A stretch of 64,000 nt of DNA from Flectonema sp. DT1601 (GCA_964019425.1 OZ025788.1:1116001-1180000); one strand, 5' to 3'; positions 28,732-40,379 are shown, numbered from the stretch's first letter. The notes: a model not told the origin generated them from the letters alone. Numbers and translations: made by a program.

Positions 28732-30921
28732 ATGAAATTTTTTCGTTGGCTATGTTCGATAAGATCGATTACTATATTAATGACTTGTACCTTTGTGATT
28801 GTTGCTTCGTTGTCTACGGCTTCTGTTCTTTGGCAATCAGGAGAAGAGGCAGCATCAAAATCAGGAGAAGCCATAGTAAGCAGCATGATAACTCAGGTAG
28901 AACAAATAGTATTAAGTTCTCTCGGTGATATAACAGAGCTCTCTATTCAAGGTTCAAAGTTAGCATTCAATGCAGCGATTGAAAACGGTAATGGAACTCT
29001 TTCTTGGAATGCTATTTGGATGACATCAGTATTCCAACTTGGAACTGTGAAAGCTTTTGATCTCATCAGCAGCTCAGGTCTTCTTCATCCTTACAATGAG
29101 TGGTTACAAGTTCATCGTGCACCAGTTGTTGATGCAAGTAATTCTTCGCAGTACATGTTATTCCTTATGTCATGTGAGTTCTGCAATGCTACCCTGTACG
29201 CACTTGATGGTAATAATTACACAGAGGCATTCTATCCAACAAGACATATTTTAGATACTCACTTTCAGCTACCAATGGAATGGAGAAATAATCAAATAAT
29301 CCCAACGTTTTCACCAGTTGAAGGACAGGATTCTATGTGGGGTAAAACATATTGGAAAGATGGTGTTCTGGAAAGAATTTTTGTAACTTTTGTAAGAATA
29401 AATAATCAAATAATTGGGATTGACTACAAAGGTGCTAACATGTTGACTCTTCAATCGTTCCTGAATGAAGTTCGTAATGAGGGTCGAATTGCGAATGAAA
29501 TAATCGAAACAAGAGTGTTCCTACTGGACGAAAACAGAATGATAATAAGCGCCACTCATGGTGGTGTAGGCCAACCCTCTACTTCTGTGAATTTTCAACC
29601 TCCGAATGTCACTTGTGAGATGTCGAGTGACCCTGTTATTAAAGGAAGTTGTTCTGTTTTAGAAAGTGATTATAAATTAAACCATCATCCCACTAAGAGT
29701 CGTACAATTTCTATTAGTGGAAATAGATACTTATTTATAATTAAAAAGATAATGGATCCGTATGGAATGAGACTAACCGCATGCATGCTTTTACCAAGAG
29801 ATATTATATTCGGGGATGTCGAACAGGGAGTTCGGCATTCAGTTTTTTTTGTTGCATTGATAATATCATTGTGTGCTGCTGTGTCTACTATAACTGCTTA
29901 TGTTGTTAGTCAGCCATTGGTAGTGTTAGTTCAAGATTTGAGATATTGTTTGACAATGGAAGTGGAATACGCACCTGCAAAAGAAAAATTATCATTCTTA
30001 TGGGAACTAAATAAACTTGAAACTACTTATCGTCAGTTAGTTGCAAAGTTGAAGGATTACAAAACGTTTATGCCGCAGAGCATCTTCATAGGGGAAAACA
30101 TTGACGATGTTACTTCTGACGATGGAGTTTCACAAACAACGACCAGCAGCGTGATGAGTCAGTTGAGTTATATTCGTGAAAAGCCTCATATCAAAGGTAA
30201 CGTAAATCTTGAATTAGAACGCCGAACATGCACCATAATCCAATGTAGAGTTAAAGGATTATATTTGTGTGATGTATTTAATATTACTGCTGTTCATAGT
30301 GTCTTGATGCTTACTATTTCAAGTCTTTGTAAAATAGGTGGTATCACATTTCATGGTGACATAGTAACGATATCTCTTAACACAATTCATTATGTACCAT
30401 CACATGCTCCAAGAGCTATTTCGTTTTGTAGTTTGCTTGAGAACAAGCTTCAGGGGACGCTAGACAATCAAGATGTTATAATTTCAGTTTCTTCGGGAAA
30501 GGCTTATTTTGGCAATATAGGAACGACTACTACCAGAGCGTTTACCAACATTGGTGAACCTGTAGAAAAAAGTACAAAAATACTTAACCTCCTTCAACAT
30601 AGCGAATGTGGATCTCGCGTTCTCTGTTGTGATGTGACTCACAAGACATGTGAGAATCAAGTTCTCCTTTTAAAAGTGTCATCAATTTTGAGTGGTGTTG
30701 ATCTTGTTTGTTTTTCACCTGATCTTCATGAGGCTAACAGTGGTGATTGGATTTATGAACTTCAGCGTCACAGTGAGGTGATTGAGCAATATAATATTAT
30801 TATAGCGTCGATAGAAGGAGGACACTCAATAGAAAACATTGATATTCTTCACCCTATGAGTGAGAGGTTAATTGCAGCTCTTGGAGAGAAGATTCTAACG
30901 AGGCAACAACATCACCCGTGA
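28732..30921 (+). CDS. Two-pass membrane protein with degenerate class III cyclase domain
   Basis: Start placed at 28732 (MKFFRWLCSI), right after a TTTTCTAAG acceptor; the frame is open further up. 729 residues: membrane segment at 10-34, an extracellular domain of about 340 residues with N-glycosylation sites (NGT, NSS, NYT), a second membrane segment near 375-397 (VFFVALIISLCAAVSTITAYVV), then a cytoplasmic KTFMPQSIF linker and a cyclase-like domain (about 495-640). GKAYFGNIGTTTTRAFTNIG matches the conserved C-terminal cyclase block. The first metal-binding Asp is missing (IIQCRVKGLY where FADI/FG is usual), while the second is kept in FHGDIV. It is likely a signalling receptor with a non-catalytic or altered cyclase module. 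Confidence 0.8.
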   Translation: MKFFRWLCSIRSITILMTCTFVIVASLSTASVLWQSGEEAASKSGEAIVSSMITQVEQIVLSSLGDITELSIQGSKLAFNAAIENGNGTLSWNAIWMTSVFQLGTVKAFDLISSSGLLHPYNEWLQVHRAPVVDASNSSQYMLFLMSCEFCNATLYALDGNNYTEAFYPTRHILDTHFQLPMEWRNNQIIPTFSPVEGQDSMWGKTYWKDGVLERIFVTFVRINNQIIGIDYKGANMLTLQSFLNEVRNEGRIANEIIETRVFLLDENRMIISATHGGVGQPSTSVNFQPPNVTCEMSSDPVIKGSCSVLESDYKLNHHPTKSRTISISGNRYLFIIKKIMDPYGMRLTACMLLPRDIIFGDVEQGVRHSVFFVALIISLCAAVSTITAYVVSQPLVVLVQDLRYCLTMEVEYAPAKEKLSFLWELNKLETTYRQLVAKLKDYKTFMPQSIFIGENIDDVTSDDGVSQTTTSSVMSQLSYIREKPHIKGNVNLELERRTCTIIQCRVKGLYLCDVFNITAVHSVLMLTISSLCKIGGITFHGDIVTISLNTIHYVPSHAPRAISFCSLLENKLQGTLDNQDVIISVSSGKAYFGNIGTTTTRAFTNIGEPVEKSTKILNLLQHSECGSRVLCCDVTHKTCENQVLLLKVSSILSGVDLVCFSPDLHEANSGDWIYELQRHSEVIEQYNIIIASIEGGHSIENIDILHPMSERLIAALGEKILTRQQHHP

Positions 30922-31378
30922 CGGAGGGGTGTTTTTTTTTTTTTTTTTTTGTACCGAGAAGAAATGAAAGCCATTGTTTCTTATGGTCATGGTTTATTTT
31001 CCGTGCGACAGGCATTCTGCCTGCTAATTTTTTCCCTTCACTCAGTGCTGGTTTACAGTTCTCTTTGTTATGGTTCATTTTATTTTGTTTTCATACTTTT
31101 ACGGTTTCCCATTATAAGTAGATCTGAAATCATGTGGCTTCAAAAGACTTTATTTGTTTAGTACATCTGTTTTTTTTTTTCCTCTTTTGTTTTTCTTCCA
31201 TTTATCCAGCTGTTGTGTAGTCTTATTTATTTATTTATTTTTAAAAAAAAAATTTTTTTTTACACAAAATTTGACTTTATTTTAAAATAATAACTTTCAT
31301 CATCATTCGGGAACCCAAATAATTTAATTCCTTCTTAGCTTTACACCAACACACAAACGACACTAAACTACAAAGAAA
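30922..31378. other. Intergenic spacer
   Basis: Poly-T and AT-rich 3'UTR-like sequence with two pyrimidine tracts; no gene. TTTAATTCCTTCTTAG at 31323-31338 is the probable trans-splice acceptor of the next gene. Confidence 0.6.
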
Positions 31379-31774
31379 ATGCCACTTTTCGCATCCTCCA
31401 TGTCTGGTGCTTTGGGAATGAGCGGAGGATTCTTTGGGAAGACCGAGCAAGAGAAGAGTGCTGACCTTGCCTGCGGTAGGGAGGTATCGAAAGAAGTAAA
31501 GAAGTATGTCTTACTTACTTATTGATTTCTTTTCCCCCTACCTCCTTTTTCTTTATGAAAAGGGTGAGACGGTAATTTACAAGAAACCAAACCCGTGGAA
31601 CTATCTTGTTACTCTATGTTCGTAAACCAACCACCCCGATAAATAAAGTGATGGAAGGAAGGTTTCTCTTTTAGGGTGAGTTGTCAAGTCCTTTTGAATT
31701 AACGTAAAAAAACAAACAGAGAGGTTTGCACTGACATGTGTAAGATCGTTCACGTGCCAGCTCCAAAGGAATAG
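31379..31774 (+). CDS. Small conserved paralog A, two exons
   Basis: Join 31379-31503, 31720-31774 (59 residues), unrecognised. It is supported by its tandem paralog at 32087. Both begin MPLFA, share MSGA.GMSG..FGKTE and ADL.CGR, and end in EVCT.MCK.VHVP. The phase-2 intron lies at exactly the same place: both first exons are 125 nt, donors are GTATGT and acceptors are ACAAACAG. Reading on without splicing stops after six codons. Two Cys in CTDMC and one in ACGR could bind metal or form disulfides. No signal peptide. Confidence 0.8.
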
Positions 31775-32086
31775 GCGCAACCAGATCAGCTTACTTAAGT
31801 TACACGCACGTGAATAATAAAATAGAAATAATAATGTCAACTCGCTCTTCCTTTTACACAACGGGCTGTGATTGTTGAGGTCCCGAAGAAAACCATTCGC
31901 CTCCCTTATTGGAAAATACATCTGGAGGGACGTCTGTTTGATGAAATAATAATCTTTTGGATTTTTTCCCACCCCTTTTAACAGATTCTGATTACAACTT
32001 CAGAACAACCAATAAATTAATCCAACCGTATGAGGTAGATAAAAGATCACAATTGGTTCTTTTAAACAGGTTTCGCACAACTCACA
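31775..32086. other. Spacer between paralogs
   Basis: No gene. A pyrimidine tract and GGTTCTTTTAAACAG at 32054-32069 provide the acceptor for paralog B. Confidence 0.6.
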
Positions 32087-32429
32087 ATGCCACTCTTCGC
32101 CACTGCAATGTCAGGTGCCTTTGGTATGTCGGGCGCCATGTTTGGGAAAACTGAGGAAGAGGAATCTGCGGATCTCGTCTGCGGCAGGCAAATAACAAAA
32201 ACCGTCAAGACGTATGTGAGTAATTATTTTGATATGATTATCTGTGGAATCTCTAACAGACATCAGAAGTATAAAACTAGTGTTGTTTAACTTGTTCTTC
32301 TTTCATTTAGCAAATCAACCTTCCGAAAGTATATGCACCCGCTATACAAACAGAGAAGTCTGTACCAACATGTGCAAAGTCGTCCACGTGCCTCAAGGCA
32401 AGGCACCAGCTGCAGCAGTTACAGAATAG
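32087..32429 (+). CDS. Small conserved paralog B, two exons
   Basis: Join 32087-32211, 32354-32429 (66 residues). It is the paralog of the gene at 31379, about 60% identical by eye, with a longer C-terminus (GKAPAAAVTE). The intron is 142 nt against 216 nt in paralog A and the two introns are dissimilar apart from the splice sites, so the duplication is not recent while the protein is under constraint. Function unknown. Confidence 0.82.
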
Positions 32430-33185
32430 TTCAGAGGGAAATTTGCGCATTCTTTTTTCCCCCCCCCTTTTGGTGTCCATGTTTAAGGTAGTGAAAAGGT
32501 AGGACTTATGGTGTAGGTACTTTTTAGCAAATTTACGAAAAGAAAAACTTCGCAGATCACCGTAATAGCAGCTTGTATTACGAGTTATTCACACGGTTCT
32601 GGACGAGTTCTTTCGGTATGAAAGATGGTCCGGATTTGCCCCTTGTACCCCTTGTAGCCTAACCCGTTGGACAGTTGAAGTAGAAACATGGAGCCGTCAT
32701 ATTTTTATCTGCTTGTATTGTTATATATTTTTCATTTTGCTTCTCCCTTTACCCTCTTTTTTTTTTATTTTAACATTATTACTGCCAATGTTTCTTTCTG
32801 GAAACAGAGAGGTACTCTTTTATGACTAGCTGCTGATTTTTTCTTCTTTTTTTTTCTTCTTCCTCTTTTATATTTGTATTTACACTATTTTCATTTATCG
32901 TAAAGACTTCTTTCTTTAAATACACAATAAATAATTCAACCAAGAAGAGACGCGATTAGTTTTTTTTAAGATTTTTTTTCAATCAGAAACATAACTAATG
33001 CAGCTCACTATCATCAGTAAGAAGAGATTTGGTTGCAGTGAGAGAATGACACTCTCCATATTTTATTAATCATTAATTCTGTTTTATTATTTGTTGTTCC
33101 CCCCGCAAAACAGATAAAAAAAAAAAAAAAAAAAAAAAGAGGAAATCTTAGAAAACACAACAAAAGGTTATTCGAATCTTTTAAA
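32430..33185. other. Intergenic spacer
   Basis: 3'UTR-like T-rich DNA. CGTAAT/ATTACG near 32560 is a small hairpin. A poly-A run of about 25 nt ends at 33138. No gene is seen. Confidence 0.6.
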
Positions 33186-35036
33186 ATGAAGAGAGCAGCA
33201 GCACTTTTGGTAACGATCGTTGCCGCGTCGGCTTCGGTCGACATTGAAGAAATGATGAAGGGAGCGAAGTCTGTTCCTTTAGATGTGGTGCATGAGGGTC
33301 ACGTTGGTGGGTTCTCAATTGGTGGAGTCTGGAGAGAGGAGGATGGAGAATTAGTCCACCATCCATTGAAGTTATCAGAGAAGGCAAGAAGAGGTGCTAA
33401 CACTCTGCAGTCAGAATCATTCGATGCTCACACCGCAAGCGGTGCTCGTACCAGAACTCTTCTAAAGTTAGCGACACTGCTCACCGGTAGTGGTACTTAT
33501 ACAGCGTGGCCTGAGACACTCTTGGCTGAGATTCTCGCTGCTGGAGAAGGAAACTTTGCGCCATCTAATTACGCCAGTGACGTTGCTGCTGCACAGGCGC
33601 TGACTGACACCATCGTCGCTGAGCTTTCAGCACTTAGATCTGACTTCTTTACACAGTTCTATCCAGCTGTTCTTGGAGCTATTACTGATCCGACTCTTCG
33701 AGCAGCTGCGCAGATCAAACTTGTCGCGTCAATTTCAGCAATCACTTGGATCAACCCAGCTGATGGAAATATGGCTCTTGTTTTTAGAGGTACCGCTTCT
33801 TCTGTGAATGGAATCGCTGCTCCAATTGACTTCTTTGATGATACCGTTATGCACGCTCTCTGGGCTGGTAACGGGATGACTAAGCGTGCTAAGGAAGCTT
33901 GGACCAATGATGCTGGTCTTGAGTGGGATGCCTCTCTCGTTGCAGAAGAAGCTTATGGAAGGAGATTCGAATCTGAGAAGATTCCATTCGAAAGGGAGGC
34001 ACTCCTGGCCGTGGGAGCCTTTCTCCGAGCCACCGAAGCTCAGGTTGGTGCTCAGACAGCTGCCGCAGGTCAGGCAAACCCATTAGACGGAATTACATCG
34101 GAATTCGCAGTAAAGGGTGGCTTCCCTACTGTTGCTAAGATCATTGCTATGGCGTTCCAGTACTCGCGTACTAACAATTTGAAATTGGTCCTCGCTGGAC
34201 ACTCCTTGGGAGGTTCCCGTGCAGCAGCCGGATCGATGCTGTTGGCGAAGATGGGAATCCAGGTCCCAGCTCTTACTTTTGCTGCCATTGGAAGCGCCTG
34301 TTGGACAAAAAGACTTTTGAGCGGAGTATCAATTCAGGGAGCTGGAACTGTTGATCCAGGTGTTCCTCACAATCAGATTACTGAATACGTTCATCCACTT
34401 GACCCTTATGGTAACATTCTAGGTCGTGATGTTGGTAAGACATGTCTTTTTGGTAAACAAGCTGATTCAAAGCCGACCTTGTCTGTAGCATCAAAGTGGT
34501 GCAAACCATTCTTTGGGTACCCAGGTAACTATCTTGTGAGAATTGAAACTTCTGCTTTAGTGAGTTTCCTATCTGGTAGAGCTTCACAGGCACAACAGGC
34601 ACGGCTTAAACAGCTTCTTCCGCTGTTGTCGCAGACTCTTACTGCAAATGACACGAGAATCCTTGCAGCCTTTCAGAGATGTAGATACTTCACTCATGGT
34701 GGAGCAGCATTGTACCAAGGACTTATCAATGAAATCACAGAAGATGGTTTAACCAAGGATGGATGTGTTGATGCTCCAACCTTTCCAATCAATAGTGATC
34801 AATGTCCGTACAACTTTATCGCAACTGATTCCCCACCTGATGATTTTGAGGAGACTACCGGTGGAATTTTGTTTTTCATTTTTATTTCTGCTACAGCCTT
34901 AATATTGTTAGTCATTATCGCTTATTGTATTTTCGTGAAGTGTTGTCAGAAGAGCGAAGATTCGGAATCCACTGAGGAAGGTGAGGAGGGTGACTCTGAG
35001 AACCCTCCAGACGCAGGTCCTGACTCTGAGAAATAG
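33186..35036 (+). CDS. Membrane-anchored class 3 (Rhizomucor-type) lipase
   Basis: 616 residues with a signal peptide (MKRAAALLVTIVAASASV). The alpha/beta-hydrolase core carries the nucleophile elbow GHSLGG at about 338-343; WINPADGNMALVFRGT upstream matches the oxyanion-hole region, HPLDPYGN supplies a plausible catalytic Asp and YFTHGG a plausible His. A single membrane segment near 560-583 (ILFFIFISATALILLVIIAY) is followed by a short acidic tail (ESTEEGEEGDSENPPD). The enzyme is therefore predicted to act on lipid esters outside the cytosol, at the surface or in a digestive compartment. Codon use is GC-richer at third positions than in neighbours, suggesting high expression. Confidence 0.9.
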   Translation: MKRAAALLVTIVAASASVDIEEMMKGAKSVPLDVVHEGHVGGFSIGGVWREEDGELVHHPLKLSEKARRGANTLQSESFDAHTASGARTRTLLKLATLLTGSGTYTAWPETLLAEILAAGEGNFAPSNYASDVAAAQALTDTIVAELSALRSDFFTQFYPAVLGAITDPTLRAAAQIKLVASISAITWINPADGNMALVFRGTASSVNGIAAPIDFFDDTVMHALWAGNGMTKRAKEAWTNDAGLEWDASLVAEEAYGRRFESEKIPFEREALLAVGAFLRATEAQVGAQTAAAGQANPLDGITSEFAVKGGFPTVAKIIAMAFQYSRTNNLKLVLAGHSLGGSRAAAGSMLLAKMGIQVPALTFAAIGSACWTKRLLSGVSIQGAGTVDPGVPHNQITEYVHPLDPYGNILGRDVGKTCLFGKQADSKPTLSVASKWCKPFFGYPGNYLVRIETSALVSFLSGRASQAQQARLKQLLPLLSQTLTANDTRILAAFQRCRYFTHGGAALYQGLINEITEDGLTKDGCVDAPTFPINSDQCPYNFIATDSPPDDFEETTGGILFFIFISATALILLVIIAYCIFVKCCQKSEDSESTEEGEEGDSENPPDAGPDSEK

Positions 35037-36801
35037 ACTCCCAGCACTATATTAGTATAAAACTAATAACGTTTGTTTGTTCTGGTGTTGGGGTGTTTTT
35101 TTTATTTTATTTTTAAAATTCTATTTCTTGTGTTGAATTACCTTCTTTTTCCCCTCTATTGTTTCAATCGTTCTTCCATAAAATTTAAGGAGAGAATACC
35201 TGTTCATGCTTTGCAATTACCTGTATGCTGTTTCGATGGATGATGTTGCGAATTCAGAAGGGAAGAGCAGGGGAACAAGGGGGGGAAAAAAAAAAAAAAG
35301 TTTTGACACAGGCAGAGTATTTTCCCTGTTCTTTTTATCTACACAAAAAACCATTTGCAGTTTTTGTGAACGTGTATTTATTTTATTCCACAAAGAGAAC
35401 GAAAAAAAGAGAAATCTAAAAAAAAAAAAAAAAAAAAAAAAAGAAAAGAAGAGAAAAGAAACCAAGAAAACAACGATTAATACAGCACTAGGGAGCCCCA
35501 GGGCCGAAGATCTTCATCACTACATTAATCTTATTGTTTCCTTTTTTTTTTTCCTTTCTTCTTTCGGTGGTATTTTCCCTTCACTCTCCCCTTCCTAGTA
35601 TTAAATATCGGCCGTAGATAGGTGATGAAGAACGAAAAAAAAAAAAAAAAAAAAGAAAGAAGTAGAAAAATAATCAAACGAAGTTTTTTGGGAAAACCGC
35701 TGGATTGCAAGGCGAGTTGCGCACCATGCTTATGGTTCTTTTGAATTGTATTGCATGCGGAGTGAACCAACCCCGAAAAACAAAACAAACAAAACAATGT
35801 GTAAAATGAACGAAGAAAAAGAGAACGAAACTCCACCCCCTACCCTTGTCTTTGGTTACAAGTGTTTCTGACTGGCTGTACCATACACAGGCTAACTGTT
35901 ACAATTGCAGTACAGGCAGTGTGAAATTTCTACTCATGCACATGCACGTGCTCCAGATCAGAGGAGTGGTACTGTGTTGAGCAAAAGAGTATTGCAGCCG
36001 CAGGAGTACACCATTGCTTGCTCAGAGCTGATAGGCACCCCCTTTTTTTTGTTTTTTTTTTGTTCATTGATCACCTTTTTGAATTGCCGTTATTATTATT
36101 ATTTTTTTTTCTTCTTCTTATTGGGTTTTCCAGAACCTTTTTTCACTCCCCCAGCCATATTTCACATCCTGATCGATCCTGTTGTTGGATTTCACTTTCC
36201 CTCCCGACGGCCCTCTAGTAACAAAGGCATCTGATTCTAGTTGAATTGTTGAAAAAAAAAAAAAAGAAATCCGGCTCCTCATGTTTTACTGTGGAACCGC
36301 CTTTTGTTCTTAATGTAGAGAAGATCTAAAAAAGAAACGGGGGAAAAAAAAAAAAAGGTAGAAATATTTTGTCCTTTTCTTACCTGCAATTTATATCAAT
36401 GGTTGCTCCGTGTAGACCTTATCGTTTTCAGATGGCTCGACATGATTAAAATGGCAACAAAAAAAAAAACAAAACAATAAAAAAAAAAAGAGAAAAAAAA
36501 AAGACAATTTTTTAAGAAACGCTGATTTCATTTCTTAATGCATACATTTTCAACAAGAATGGAGAGAAAGGTGAAATGTTATTATGGGCCGCACAAGAAA
36601 ACCAAAAAAAAAAAAAAAAAAAAAACTAAAAACAACAACAACAAAACACAATTCCATCCCATCCTTGGTAGTGTTCTCAGTTATTGCATTTTATTTTATC
36701 CCTCCTCCACGTTCCCCTCCTCCCCCCCTCAGTAGAGCTTGTCCATGCGACACTAGTCGATAATGTGTGTGCGGAAAAAGGGTTATTTATCGTCATTTAA
36801 A

Positions 36802-36834
<33 letters not shown>

Positions 36835-37890
36835 TTTTGGCATACCAGATGTCTATATTTATTATCTGGGAGTTATATATATTTTTATTTTTCACTCTCC
36901 TTGCTTTATATTTAACTACGGTATCAAAGTCCTCGTGTTCTTTCTTTTTTCTCTTTTTTTTTCTGAACGGAACAGAGTGATGGGCACTTCCAATTTCTTT
37001 TTATTGGTGTTTTCCTTTTTCTTTATTTATTATTTTTCATTTCGCCTTTTGGCGAGGGGGAAAACAGTCAGTGAAGACAACGACAACATCAAAAAAAGAA
37101 AAATATAAAGAACGACATCAATAAGCTGATGGTAAATCTCAACTTCCTTGAGAACCAACTCGCTAGGAATGACAGTCTGCTGAAGGCTTTTCTTTTTCCA
37201 GTGAAAGTGAAGAAGGTTTATCAATGGTATCGCTATATGCTTCGTACTACTCACGTGTAGCAGATTCTGCAAGGGAAGACACCAAGAGATAATTGCCTTT
37301 TTTTTGCTTTTGCCTGAAGTTGAAGCTCTGATTTCTGTTTATTTATTTATTTATTATTATTAATTTTTTTTTTTTGAATTCCAGCGTATTCCCTTCCTCC
37401 ACAGCTTCCCGTTTTTCTTTTTATAGTGACGATTGAACCAAAATAAATAAATAAATAAATAAAAAAAATTATTACTGATTGTTAGCACCCACCGCAAATT
37501 ATCTCCCCTAGTGTTCCTCAATTCCCCTCCCAGCGGTTTCTGTTAGTTGCAGATAATTGATTTCTGGTTGCTATTTAGTGCCGCACCCCCCTTTCCTCGT
37601 CCTCCAACCCGTCTCACTTGCTGTGTTTTAACTTCATGAGCTCAGCGTGTTGTGCTGCTCTCGAGATACTGTGTGTGGAATACCGTATATCCTTTTTTTC
37701 TCTTTTTTTTTTTTTTTTGTATGTCGTGATTTTCATTTCGTTCTGGTTTGCTGTGTTGCTTATGTTATATTTCTTCATACACCAGGTTTCAAAAAAACAA
37801 GACGAATAACAACACCTGCTAATGCTGCGGATTGGGTCCGGTTAGACTTATATATTTAATATCATCTCATCAGATTTTAATTATATAAAT
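35037..37890. other. Long low-complexity intergenic region
   Basis: 2.85 kb without a supportable gene. It is dominated by poly-A and poly-T runs of 10-25 nt, (TTTA)n/(AAAT)n near 37340 and 37440, and pyrimidine-rich stretches. TTCATCAC near 35512 and GTGATGAA near 35622 could pair across 100 nt. Short frames in every direction consist mostly of Phe or Lys runs. The acceptor TTTCTTCATACACCAG at 37770-37785 serves the next gene. Confidence 0.65.
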
Positions 37891-38202
37891 ATGCCTCTTA
37901 TCAAGATTGCAACATCAACAGCTGCGAGACTTAACATGTCAGCAATTCACAGCAGAGCGATGACAATATTTAAGGCACCGAAAGATGCTGTTCAGCTTGT
38001 CCATCGTAGAGATATTGATATTTATCCTTCGGGAATCTTTGTTGAGATGAGAGCAAAAGACAAGTCAGATAGAGGATCAGAATGGATGTCTGGAGCTCTG
38101 AAAGAATTAGCGTCTTCCATCGAAGCCAATTGTTCTGAAAAGGAACCTGTTCGCATTCGATGTGAAATGTTTGACCAAACAAAGTTATATAAAAATTATT
38201 AA
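37891..38202 (+). CDS. Small hypothetical protein
   Basis: 103 residues. The N-terminal 25 residues (MPLIKIATSTAARLNMSAIHSR) look amphipathic and basic and could be a mitochondrial presequence. The rest is mixed alpha/beta (YPSGIFVEMRAKD) with no family recognised. It is supported by position, acceptor and codon use. Confidence 0.65.
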   Translation: MPLIKIATSTAARLNMSAIHSRAMTIFKAPKDAVQLVHRRDIDIYPSGIFVEMRAKDKSDRGSEWMSGALKELASSIEANCSEKEPVRIRCEMFDQTKLYKNY

Positions 38203-38395
38203 AATGGGAAACGATGTTCTCCATTTTATTATTATTCAGAATCTTAGAATGTCGGTTTCAGTTTCAGAACAGATTATGTTTTCATTTTTTTTTTTTTTTT
38301 CAAAAATTACTAAATAATTCCTCACAACAGTATAATGGACTTCATACTTTTATGAATAACCCTCCGAGTAAATAAATATTAATAGAAACACACTA

Positions 38396-38884
38396 ATGTC
38401 ATTGTCGTCTCACAACAGATATCTCAACACAATGGATGTCGATATTGTGATGCGTAAAATGAACATCACAGATGACATTATAAAGAATATCGGTGATAAT
38501 CTAGACGACAAGGATTGCGTAACAATTAAAATCGACATCAGCCACAACTCTAAAGTGACTGATGTTGGAATTCATTACCTAGCAAGAGGACTACGATTCA
38601 ACACAAGTGTTCATTCTATTGTTTTAGATGGTCTTAACATTACTGACAGAGGGCTTCACGTAATGGCAAAGGCCCTTGAGGATAACACCACTCTAACTTC
38701 TATATCTATAAAGAGTTGTCCTAACTTAACTGTTTCTGGGATTACGTCCTTTATGAAATCGATAGAGCTTCATAACGGAACTTTAAAAAAACTAATTAGA
38801 GGAGAACACCTGAAAGGAGGTGCGAACAGTTTAGTGTCGTTGACTGATAGAGGACAGAGATGGATAATTCCTCCAAAGAAATAG
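38396..38884 (+). CDS. Leucine-rich-repeat protein
   Basis: 162 residues with about three ribonuclease-inhibitor-type LRRs: GIHYLARGLRFNTSVHSIVL, GLHVMAKALEDNTTLTSISI (each about 28 residues) and a degenerate third. LRRs form binding surfaces. The protein is short and without signal peptide, so a cytosolic adaptor is inferred. A second ATG (38432) could be the real start. Confidence 0.78.
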   Translation: MSLSSHNRYLNTMDVDIVMRKMNITDDIIKNIGDNLDDKDCVTIKIDISHNSKVTDVGIHYLARGLRFNTSVHSIVLDGLNITDRGLHVMAKALEDNTTLTSISIKSCPNLTVSGITSFMKSIELHNGTLKKLIRGEHLKGGANSLVSLTDRGQRWIIPPKK

Positions 38885-39060
38885 TTCTTTTCGAATTTTG
38901 ATATTGTGAGTCACGTGTTGTCAGTTTTTTTTTTTTTCTTCTCTTCTTCCTCTTTGTGGATTAGTTACGTCTGCTTAACTTATTTTTGTTTAATGAAAAC
39001 AAAAAAAACTAACTCTTTTCCCCCTTGTCAGAGATTCCTCAAAAGAAAAAAAAAAGAAAC

Positions 39061-40379
39061 ATGATGCAGACCCCTAACAGTACGGATGACGATCTCAGTC
39101 TCCACCCATCACAATACAGTGATACTAGCGACTTATTAGATTTGAATAATAGACTTGATGATGTCAGTCTGCAATTTAAAAAGATGGTACTCGACGCTGT
39201 AAAAAATGAAAAAGCGAGAATGGCGGCAATTCACAAAAGAGAAATCCAAATAATCGAAGCGAGACACGAAGAGGAACGTATCGAACTTACCAGACAGAGA
39301 GACGAGTGTCGTCAGTATTGGTATCATCACAAAGAGGTAAATGACAAACAATGGCTCTCTCTTACACACAGAGCTGAATGTTTTGCCTACTCTGCTGCTT
39401 CAAGACAAGGATCTGTTTGGAAGATGTCTCCTGAGCTGCAAAAGAAAGCCTTCGATAATTATCCGTATTTCAAAACCTCATTAAAAAGACAAGCGTTTGA
39501 CGGATGGAAAAGATGGTTGCGGTCTCACAAGAATCGTCAACTTGCTCAAAAGGCTACTTTAAAACTTTCAGAACATCGTTCACAGTCTTCGATATTTACT
39601 CAATGGAAAGTATCAGCTTTGAGAGCCTCATCTGCTAAACGTGAAAAGATGTTAAAGAGTTCCATGTCTTTAGAGTTAAACACCGTGATTAATAATAAAG
39701 AAGCTGACTTACAAACATTAACAGAACAGGTCGTCAACTTGAAACGACAACTAGCTGTCGAAAGTCAACACAGAGGTGCTCTTGAAGAGAGATTGAAAAT
39801 CGCATTTATGAGAGGCGTGTGTGCTCTGAATCTTGAAGCTATGCAAGTTATGAAAACCGAAGATGATAAGACATTAGAAGAACAACTGCAGCAGCAACCA
39901 CAACAGCTGCAGGAAGAAGTGACTATGGAATCGGTCTCTGCATTTCATTCAGATCCTGTCATTAATATGAGTTCTGCTCAGGTTCAATCATTCACAAATA
40001 GATCACTCGTAGGTGAAGGTCGAGATGGAATAAATCTCAGCGCTTCCCGTCAACCTCTCGTTCAGAGTGTTCCTCCAGGAGCCGTGTCGGCTATGATACC
40101 TTCAGCTAGTACTGCTGCTAGCGATCGATCAATCGATTTTCGTTCTCCTTCTCCAACCTCAAAGTCGAGGCCATCTTCACAGCAGCAGCATCGTCGCAGA
40201 CCTCCTCTGGCTGGTGCTTCGGTAGGAAGGCCATCGCGAGGTGTGTTATTTTAATAAAAAAAAGAAATAGATGTGAAATTTATTTAATAGTCGAATAAAA
40301 ATAACAAAATATAACCCAAACAGGTCTCACTTCGGCACTAACTGTTAAGGAAATGCATCCTGTTAGGAGGTACGGATAA
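39061..40379 (+). CDS. Coiled-coil protein with Sfi1-like Trp repeats, two exons
   Basis: Join 39061-40240, 40324-40379. The start is the ATG at 39061, 30 nt after a CCCCCTTGTCAG acceptor. The 83-nt intron has GTGTGT and CAG ends; splicing replaces a read-through VLF-stop with GLTSALTVKEMHPVRRYG. Residues 30-130 are a coiled coil. Two helices with spaced Trp (AFDGWKRWLRSHK and SIFTQWKVSAL) recall centrin-binding Sfi1/WLK repeats; a second coiled coil follows near 205-260, then a Ser/Pro/Gln-rich tail. A basal-body or cytoskeletal role is inferred. Confidence 0.8.

Noticed and set aside
35206-37108. Several 60-130 residue open frames
   Set aside because: They consist mainly of Lys or Phe runs from poly-A/T tracts and overlap on both strands.
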